From Ophiostoma sp. CBS 140.51 (Eukaryota; Ascomycota; Sordariomycetes; Ophiostomatales; Ophiostomataceae), in contig JANSLP010000189.1 of NCBI GenBank assembly GCA_029298735.1, forward strand, positions 1 to 61,156: 61,156 nt of DNA, in the 5' to 3' direction. Below, piece after piece: positions 54,304 through 61,156 of the stretch (its first letter is position 1; each line of letters begins with the position of its first letter). The notes beneath the pieces were generated by a model. It searched no databases, had not been told where the DNA came from, and was given only the letters and a program-made list of their open reading frames with translations. The position numbers were made by a program, and so were the translations under genes.

Positions 54304-55250
54304 CGTTAGGACAGCAGATGCATGGTGTGGGGGTGAGGAAAGAAAGGGATAAAAAACTGAGAGCAGTGAGAAGTGAAGTTATTCACTTGTGAGAAAAGCC
54401 AAGATGTATGTATACAGGACGAGATGTTTGTTTGTTTTCTTTCCCCTTTTGTCACTGTCTGTAAGGAGAATGTATTGAGAGACAATACGACGTACGAGAG
54501 ACAAAAAAATAAGAAACGGAAAATTCAAAGGACACAACACGCGTCTTCCTCGTGTCAAGCTATGGGAGCTCCCCAAGATGAGGGTACTTCTTGGGAGTGG
54601 TGAAAATGTATTGTGCATTCCAGTTGAAGCTTTTGTTGGTGCATTTTCGGTGCATTTTCGACGATTTGTGTGGGGGCGAGAATACGCGATGTTGACGTTG
54701 GTTGTTAGCGCAGATGAGCTGCTGAAGAGGCCTGTAATAGAGTGCGATGTTAGCGCATTCTAGCGTGTTTTCCGGCGATCATCAACAATTAACAGCGCCT
54801 TTCACTCGTTTCATCACCACATTACAGGTGGCACTAACGAGATTAAACTGCATTCCAATGCCAACAAATCTTGACAAGTTGACATCCGTTGGACGTGTAT
54901 CTACCGTGTTTGTGGTCTATGCTTGTGCTCTGGTTGGCTTCTTCTGTTCCGGCTTTATCTTTGAATTCTTGACGTGTATCGCTTGCACAATATTTAATTT
55001 AATGTATCCAGCCAAGTCCAAACACTGCCGTGTTGAAATCAAACAGCGTGCACATGTATCGACACCCTGCAAGGGAGAATCTACGACACAGTTTTCACAG
55101 TTACACGTGTAGTCGTGTACATCTCCCGTCAAGGGTGGTTGATTAAGTCATTCAGCGAGGGCAGGTGAAGTAAAGTCATCATCTGTTCATTATTCTTCCT
55201 GTTCAAATACTATCGCACAAACTATCTGAGATACCAGCTACGCATACTGC
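54304..55250. other. Promoter of the pseudo-hydrolase gene
   Basis: Holds the upstream region of the leftward hydrolase-like gene and the 3' flank of the TRI12-type transporter. A GTGCATTTTCG unit is repeated twice in tandem near 54639-54660. No gene is seen. Confidence 0.45.
54639..54660. repeat. Two-copy 11-bp tandem repeat
   Basis: GTGCATTTTCG occurs twice in direct succession, roughly 340 bp upstream of the pseudo-hydrolase start. It could be a duplicated regulatory site but no factor is recognised. Confidence 0.6.
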
Positions 55251-57101
55251 TTAATCCACAACCTTTGGGTTGGTGGCCGCTTCCTCCTTGGCCCGCTTCT
55301 CATCACTGCTCGTCAACAGCTTCCGCGACACATCGTCCGTCAGCAGGTGGTCCATGTCGGTGATAAAGAAGGACGCAATCACACTCGTCAGACCAAACGC
55401 CAGGCTGATCAAGAACATGGTGCGGAAGCTTTGGGACTGGGCGACGGCAGTGGCGTGTTGAATGGCAGTCTGGATCGCTGGAGTGATGCCCGGGATGGCA
55501 GCATAGGCAGCAGCCGTGCCGGCCTCAGCAGCGGCAATGGCCTTGGGGATAGCACTGGCAGCTAGGCCGGCGGCTTCAGCGGCAGCACGTACTTCCCGTG
55601 GGATGTTGACCAGGTTGCGGTTGGCCAAGACAGTTGAGTAGATGGCAGTCGCAATGGTACCGAGGACATTGCGACAGGAGATTTGGAAACCGCAGGCCAG
55701 GCCGATATCATCCGGTGCACAAGTCAGAGGGACCAGAACAATGGCCAGCAACTCGACAAAGCCCAAGGAAAAGGCAGACAGGGCCATCAGAGCAATCGCT
55801 AGCGCACCGCGGTCGACCGTGATGGCGGCCATGGCGGCCATGAAGGCACACATGCCCATGGCGCCAATGCGGATCTGCCAGTGCAGTTTGAGCGGTTTGC
55901 CGAAGGGGCGGACCATGATGCCCGAGACGATCTGACCCAGAGCGACGGCACCACCGAGAGCAATCGAGTACCAGCCGATGCGCATCACATCGGTCGTGAA
56001 CAGGACCTGGACGAGCTTGGGCCACAGGACATTCATGGAGTTGTAGATCATGGTGGCGACGGAAGTCGAGGCGAGGAGGGCGACGTAGTTGCGGTTCTTG
56101 AGAATCTGGACGGGAACAAGAGCGTGCACCTGAGCAAAAGGGTGCCAGGTCTCGTATACGGCAAAGATGATGATCGTGGCCAGGCCGCCGGCGATAGTGC
56201 CAATAACATAGGGTGACGACCAGGGATGGACACTGCCGCCCCAAGTGATGCCCAGCATAAGCATCAGGAGGCCACCGACGTACAGCAGAACACCGAGGTA
56301 GTCCAGACGGCGCAGCTCACGACGCAGAGAGGCGCCCTGGTGCAGCAGGCCGTAGCTGGGTGGGTGGTAAAAGATGACAAACAGAACAACCGACAAGCCG
56401 CAGGTGATCAAGTTGATGTAGTAGCACCAGCGCCAGGCCAGCTCTGTGTGCACAACGAGACTGCGGGCCATCACCGGACCGAAACAGCCAAAGGGGAACG
56501 ACAGAATAAACTGCATGGCCATGGCGTAACCACGGTGCTTGTAGGGAACGAGCTCTTGGAGAACAATTGAAAAGCTCAGCTGGACAGCGCCGGCAATGCC
56601 AACGAAAGCCGTCGAGCCCAACAGCGTGTTGATGTTCTTTGATGTCGCCGCCATGATCGAGCCGATGACACCAGCCGTCTGTCCACCAATGACGAACCAA
56701 CGACGGCCAAAGATGTCGCCGAGGCGGCCAACCAGAAGTACAACAACACCCTGGCCGAGTGTCTTGATGATGGGCACCAGCACAACGTTGGGGCTGGGCC
56801 CAATGTCGGCGTTGATAATCGTCAGGACGTTGATGGGAAGCACGTAACCGACGTACAGACTGACATTCATCAGCGTGACGGCCAGCACGGTGGCAATGAA
56901 CCGCAGACTCCAAAAGTAGCCCGGCGGCAGGTTGTCGGTGCCAATGGCCGCGCTGGCCACGTTGAACTCGGTCGTGGCTGCAGAGACACCCTTGGCGAGG
57001 CCGTTCGAGCGAGTATTTTCAATCATCTCGTGAAACTGGTCCTCTGGGGCCGATTCGATGGCCAGATCAACCTGGTGGCCCATGGCTTTTTCGTCTGCCA
57101 T
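55251..57101 (-). CDS. TRI12-family MFS efflux transporter
   Basis: Intronless, 616 residues, starting at the ATG at 57101 (MADEKAMG), although the open frame extends further upstream without another favourable ATG. About 14 helices. TRI12-family landmarks include GYVLPINVLTIINADIGPSPN in the first luminal region, VGRLGDIFGRRWFVIGG (motif A), LSFSIVLQELVPYKHRG (a motif-C-like helix), WRWCYYIN, and FYHPPSYG. The family includes the trichothecene pump Tri12 and also siderophore and drug exporters, so export of a metabolite or xenobiotic at the plasma membrane is likely; cargo is unknown. A TATATAA box lies about 145 bp upstream. It is divergent from the second MFS gene. Confidence 0.92.
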   Translation of the reverse strand: MADEKAMGHQVDLAIESAPEDQFHEMIENTRSNGLAKGVSAATTEFNVASAAIGTDNLPPGYFWSLRFIATVLAVTLMNVSLYVGYVLPINVLTIINADIGPSPNVVLVPIIKTLGQGVVVLLVGRLGDIFGRRWFVIGGQTAGVIGSIMAATSKNINTLLGSTAFVGIAGAVQLSFSIVLQELVPYKHRGYAMAMQFILSFPFGCFGPVMARSLVVHTELAWRWCYYINLITCGLSVVLFVIFYHPPSYGLLHQGASLRRELRRLDYLGVLLYVGGLLMLMLGITWGGSVHPWSSPYVIGTIAGGLATIIIFAVYETWHPFAQVHALVPVQILKNRNYVALLASTSVATMIYNSMNVLWPKLVQVLFTTDVMRIGWYSIALGGAVALGQIVSGIMVRPFGKPLKLHWQIRIGAMGMCAFMAAMAAITVDRGALAIALMALSAFSLGFVELLAIVLVPLTCAPDDIGLACGFQISCRNVLGTIATAIYSTVLANRNLVNIPREVRAAAEAAGLAASAIPKAIAAAEAGTAAAYAAIPGITPAIQTAIQHATAVAQSQSFRTMFLISLAFGLTSVIASFFITDMDHLLTDDVSRKLLTSSDEKRAKEEAATNPKVVD

Positions 57102-59236
57102 GGTGTGAGTAAAGAGTGAAACAATCAAATAAGAAATAACCAACGTGAATTGGAAATGAAGATAGAAAGAAGAAAACAGACGGAGAGAACAAGTCTGGGG
57201 AATAGTAAAATCTGGGGTATGAAGATGGGGTCCCTGGGGCGTTGTTATATACCTTGTCTGTTGGAGATTTAATGGTTGTTCTTGGTAGATGCCTTCTCTC
57301 TCGTTTGTGTATTTCCTCCTTGCAAGAAAGGAGCGAGGAGGACACAGAGGGACCACAAGTGGGAGAGTCGTGTAAGTGGTTTTGTGTCTTGGTATTGGTG
57401 TGTGCGTATATGCGTTGGTGTGGCAGGCCGCCTGGTGTATGGTCAGGCAAGAGTGCAGTCTTCTTCAGTCCAGACGTTGTCCCTCTCCTCACAATGCCAA
57501 CTGCCACTAATGACGCACCCTTGTGGTCGTCAACCTCGCTCTCGTTTTCTTTCCTTCTCACTCGTCTATTTGTTGTCTCTCGCCTTTCCTCTTTCGACAA
57601 TGGCCGGACACGTTTCTCCCTTTCCCCAGACTTTGGGTCGTAGGACGGGGTCTTGGGGTTGGCGAACAAGCCCCTCGTGTCTCTGTCAAAGAGCAAAATG
57701 GAAAGGTGGTGCGTCCCCCAGATTCTCTTTTCTCCAGACTCCAGACTCCCCCGGTTTCTCGTTTCCGAGAGTCAGTGGTGCCCGGTGAGTGTGGGGCAAG
57801 TGGAGGTGTGGCAAGGACAAGCGGTACAGAGATCTGTAAGGCGAGCTGTAGGTCGAGTATTGTGTCGTCTGCTGTCTGTTGTATGTCGACTTTTGTCTTC
57901 GTCTCGTCTTCTTTTGTCTCTGCCGTCCTTCCAGGCTGTCGGTGCCGTCCTCTTGTCTTTATTTACTTTCAAAAAACATACCCTTTTCGTCGTGTATATC
58001 CTCTCTCTCCACAGCAATCACGCCTTCGCGCTTGAAGTCTCTGCTTTTCAGTGTACTCGTCCCCGTCTCATCAAACACAAATCTCGTCACCCAAAGTAAA
58101 TCTTGCGTGCTGGCCAGAAAGACAAGCAAAACGACCGTAAACAGGCCAGAAGGGGACTCCAGGAAGTATCAAGTGGGCCGGCCAGCGATTGCCCTACATC
58201 CTGCATGGCAGGGAGGGTGTCGTGGGCGGACAGGACGGCAGTGCTGTGGGTGTTGATGCTGGAAAGGATTGCTGGTGAAGTTGAACAAGGTGGAAACGGA
58301 GAAGATTTCTCGCGCCGCTGTCTTCGAAAAGGGGCTTTGGCGCTTTGGGAATGCGCTGTCGTGCTAGCGCCGCCTTCTGCTGGCAGACTTTGGCAGGCAC
58401 GGCAGGCGGTGGCAGGCCTGAAGTCGCACCAAAAACAGCAGGGCCAACAGGGCCAAAAGGTGTCGAGTCATGCTAGCGCGGTGCACTAATACGACGACGT
58501 CGACTAGTTGGAGGAAAAGACGGCAGGAACGACCACGAGGCACAAGAACAGGCAATGATTCACAGCAAAACTGGGCAGATGCATGAACTTATGCTGCTGG
58601 TAGAAGATGTACGACTCGACGCGCTGCAGACTAATGACTCTCGAGTCACAGACGTGGAGATGTCGTCGATGTTGCCATTAATTGGCAAACTGACGAGATC
58701 TACAAGGAGGAGACGAAGAGGGGGTATTGGAGAACATGGTGATAAATAAAATAAAAATTAAATCGAAAAGAAGAGTCTCGACCAGGAAAACAGAAACCGA
58801 AGGCTCCGGTACGAGTCGTGCATCGATGGTGACATTTGCAAAGCAAGGGTGAAGAAGAGAGGGACTTTCCAAAGCGCTGACTCGAGAATATTGACATCCA
58901 TGGCATCTCAGCTTCTATTATACATTCTGCAGAATCATTAGACTGAAGTTTGTGGCAGGGGACATATTCAGCAACATTTCACAGATGGTCCCGACTCTAC
59001 GTTCACGGACTTCGGAGGTTGACTGACAAATCGCCGACATCAATCCCGGTTCTTCTTCAGACTAGAGGCTGGAGATATTCCCGATAGACAATTTATTTGT
59101 TCACTTCAGCTTATACCACTTCATCGTTATATTTCCTGTCTATATCTCGACGAATCTGTCACACAATAACTATATGCCACTCGATCACTTTGCACCATAC
59201 GAACACCACACATCGTCACAGACACCCACCGCCACC
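57102..59236. other. Bidirectional promoter region between two MFS transporters
   Basis: About 2.1 kb shared by two divergently transcribed transporters. No gene is seen; short frames are shadows of C/T- and G-rich composition. The arrangement would allow joint regulation but the sequence alone does not show it. Confidence 0.5.
57245..57251 (-). promoter_or_regulatory. TATA box of the TRI12-type transporter
   Basis: TATATAA on the minus strand, about 145 bp upstream of the ATG at 57101, the same distance as other TATA elements in this window. It supports the assigned start. Confidence 0.6.
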
Positions 59237-60955
59237 ATGAAAAAGTCTTCCGTTGTCACAGTCAAAGAACGCACCACGTCAAGGCATCACCAGGCCAGCG
59301 AACGCACGCCTTTACTCGGTGACCCAACACAAGACCCCAACAGTGGCGCCGCCGTCGTCGATCAAGATCACTTGGAAGATGATATTGACAGCGAAGACAC
59401 AGAAGCCGGCGGTGTCGCCTCACCACCCGAAGATGACGACAAGGTCCGGCCGGCCGGGTTTGCCGGTATTCTCGCATTGTTGTTGGTCGGCGTCTTTGCA
59501 GCCAATGCCGATACTTCACTGGTCCTCGCCACGTATGGCACCATCTCGTCTGAATTTCACAGTCTGGGCAGCGCGTCCTGGCTATTGACAGCCTATATGC
59601 TGGCCATGTGTGGATCACAGCCGCTATATGGGAAACTAAGCAATCTCTACGGCCGCAAGACACTGCTGTTGGTGGCATATGTCCTGTTCGCAGCCGGTTG
59701 TCTCCTCTGCGGCGTCGCCGACCGCATGTCGACCGTCATTATCGGCCGTCTCATCAGTGGCTGTGGTGGATCCGGCATGACTTCTGTCGTTTCGTTTCTG
59801 ATTGCCGACATGGTCCCCAAACGCGAAGTTGCCGCGTACCGCAGCTATGTCAACCTTGTCACGACGCTCGGTCGCAGCTGTGGTGGTCCTCTCGGTGGTT
59901 GGCTAGCTGGTACTGTTGGTTGGCGCTGGTCGTTCCTGGCCCAGGTGCCTGTGACAGTTCTGGCCATTATCTTGGTCGGGTGGCGGCTCACTGTCCCCGA
60001 AAAAGTGTTCCCAGCGGGTGATGAGGAGGAGACCACAAGCACATCTCGCCTTCGCCGCATCGATTTCCTTGGTGCTGCACTGATGTGCGCCACAATCGTC
60101 ACTTTCTTGCTTCCCCTCAGCATGGGTGGCAGCCAGTTGCCCTGGACTCACCCCTTGATGCTGGCCCTTTTTGGCGCTTCGCAGGTTCTGGCTGGCTTCT
60201 TTTGCTACGTCGAACTTCGTGTCGCCAAAGAGCCCATCTTCCCGCTTCCTTTGCTGGCCAGACGCGATGTCGTCCTGCCTTACCTCATCCTCTTCCTCCA
60301 AAACATTGCGCAGACATTCATGATGTATGGCGTCCCGCTCTATGTCCAGGTGACACATGTACCCGCTGCTTCACCCGCCGCTGCCGGTCTCTATCTCGTC
60401 CCTGCCGTCGTCGGTAACACTGTCGGCGGTCTCGCCACGGGCGCCTACATTCAAAAGTTTGCCCGCTACCAGCGGCCCACTGTTGTTGGCACCATCGTGG
60501 CTGGCCTCTGCCATTTGTTGACGACCATCCGCTGGACAGGCCACACTTCTTGGCCCGAGTCTCTCTACATCTTCCCTGGCGGTATGGGAACCGGCATCAT
60601 CCATGCCAGCACGTTTATGGCCATCACAGCGAGCACCTCCGACGAGGAACTGGCGATTGCCGGTGGTGGACTCTTTCTCAGTGGTAACTTTGGCTCTCTT
60701 CTGGGTGTCACGCTGGCTAGCAGTGTCATCCATGCCGTCACCTCGAGAGTGGCCACAGCCAACTTACCTGACCGGCCGGATGTTGTTGCCAATGCCCTGG
60801 CTGATGTTGGATACATCACTTCACTGACGGGCCGGCTGAGAGACGGCATTGTCAGTGCCTATGTTGCCGGCTTCCGGAGCAACTTTGCACTTGCTCTGTT
60901 AGCGTGTGTTATCAGCTTGGTGTTAAGTCTCATGATCAGAGAGAGACGCTTTTGA
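59237..60955 (+). CDS. DHA-type MFS transporter, probably vacuolar (Fnx1/Vba-like)
   Basis: Intronless. The ATG at 59237 (572 residues) has a perfect GCCACCATG context and is preferred. An in-frame ATG at 59174 would add 21 residues but has a poor context. The N-terminal cytosolic tail carries SERTPLLGD, an acidic dileucine-type sorting signal seen in vacuolar basic-amino-acid transporters, followed by an acidic stretch. Then come roughly 14 helices with YGKLSNLYGRK (motif A), GRLISGCGGSG, VTTLGRSCGGPLGG (motif C) and WRWSFLAQVP. Relatives import Lys, His or Arg into vacuoles or export drugs; the dileucine motif favours the vacuole. Substrate is unproven. It is divergent from the TRI12-type pump. 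Confidence 0.9.
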   Translation: MKKSSVVTVKERTTSRHHQASERTPLLGDPTQDPNSGAAVVDQDHLEDDIDSEDTEAGGVASPPEDDDKVRPAGFAGILALLLVGVFAANADTSLVLATYGTISSEFHSLGSASWLLTAYMLAMCGSQPLYGKLSNLYGRKTLLLVAYVLFAAGCLLCGVADRMSTVIIGRLISGCGGSGMTSVVSFLIADMVPKREVAAYRSYVNLVTTLGRSCGGPLGGWLAGTVGWRWSFLAQVPVTVLAIILVGWRLTVPEKVFPAGDEEETTSTSRLRRIDFLGAALMCATIVTFLLPLSMGGSQLPWTHPLMLALFGASQVLAGFFCYVELRVAKEPIFPLPLLARRDVVLPYLILFLQNIAQTFMMYGVPLYVQVTHVPAASPAAAGLYLVPAVVGNTVGGLATGAYIQKFARYQRPTVVGTIVAGLCHLLTTIRWTGHTSWPESLYIFPGGMGTGIIHASTFMAITASTSDEELAIAGGGLFLSGNFGSLLGVTLASSVIHAVTSRVATANLPDRPDVVANALADVGYITSLTGRLRDGIVSAYVAGFRSNFALALLACVISLVLSLMIRERRF

Positions 60956-61156
60956 GAGGCCGTAGCGGCTAATGTTAGTGTGGTTGGTGGAGTTAGAACC
61001 AACGACAAAAATTATATATAAGAGTGTGTATAAAGTGCATTTGTTAGACATCTGTAAATAATAAAGCCAGTCTTGAAGTAGAAAATTGAGCACGATATAC
61101 CGGTTTTTCGTTTTGCCCTCGCTGTGGCGCCCGTCTTTTGGAGCAACTTTAATGAA
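60956..61156. other. Right-edge 3' flank
   Basis: AT-rich 3' region of the MFS gene with an AATAAA-type signal near 61060. A TATATATAAG element near 61012 could belong to the 3' UTR or to a gene beyond the window. Confidence 0.4.

Noticed and set aside
490..60955. Reassignment of TAG as a sense codon in this genome
   Set aside because: TAG is the natural terminator of several intact genes here, for example the permease, the paraoxonase-like gene and the DysF gene, so it is read as stop.
1..61156. CRISPR arrays, insertion sequences, prokaryotic operons or telomeric repeats
   Set aside because: None seen. Repeats found are short tandems or one 205-bp array without spacer structure; gene structure is eukaryotic and there is no TTAGGG run.

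Overview
The window is nuclear DNA from a filamentous ascomycete, most likely a Sordariomycete. The evidence is short (53-74 bp) spliceosomal introns with GTRAGT donors and CTRAY-type branch points, fungal-only protein families (Pex23-type DysF protein, TRI12-type efflux pump, LaeA-like methyltransferase, spherulin-4, ascomycete class II peroxidase), a nuclear-type tRNA-Ser(CGA), and wide C/T-rich intergenic spacers. Species cannot be fixed from the sequence.

Layout. 0-12 kb: a sugar/polyol permease (-), a paraoxonase-like lactonase (+), an extended SDR ketoreductase (-) and a secreted spherulin-4/GH135 protein (+). 12-25 kb: a peroxisome-associated DysF membrane protein (-), a heavily broken coding relic (-) and a four-exon LaeA-like methyltransferase (+). 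24-33 kb: a secreted S28 serine peptidase (+), a second relic (-), a small coiled-coil protein (+), a tandem repeat array carrying splice signals, and a Ser/Pro-rich protein (-). 34-45 kb: a GT2 polysaccharide synthase (+) and a class II peroxidase (+), each cut by one in-frame TAG; then a protoglobin (+), pyrroline-5-carboxylate reductase (-), the tRNA, and a metallo-beta-lactamase alkylsulfatase (+). 45-61 kb: a 5-kb gene-poor spacer, a conserved protein of unknown function (+), a pseudo-alpha/beta-hydrolase (-), and two MFS transporters divergent over about 2.1 kb.

The genes do not form an obvious operon-like pathway. The common theme is secreted or membrane-facing accessory functions (peptidase, peroxidase, glycoside hydrolase, polysaccharide synthase, permease, efflux pumps) mixed with housekeeping genes. 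The most unusual signal is the run of four interrupted coding regions between 17.5 and 38.2 kb. In the peroxidase the only lesion is a TAG just after the distal-histidine motif. That may be plain decay, but in Sordariomycetes it also fits a premature stop corrected by A-to-I mRNA editing (TAG read as TGG, Trp). The other three loci carry additional or non-editable damage and look like true pseudogenes.
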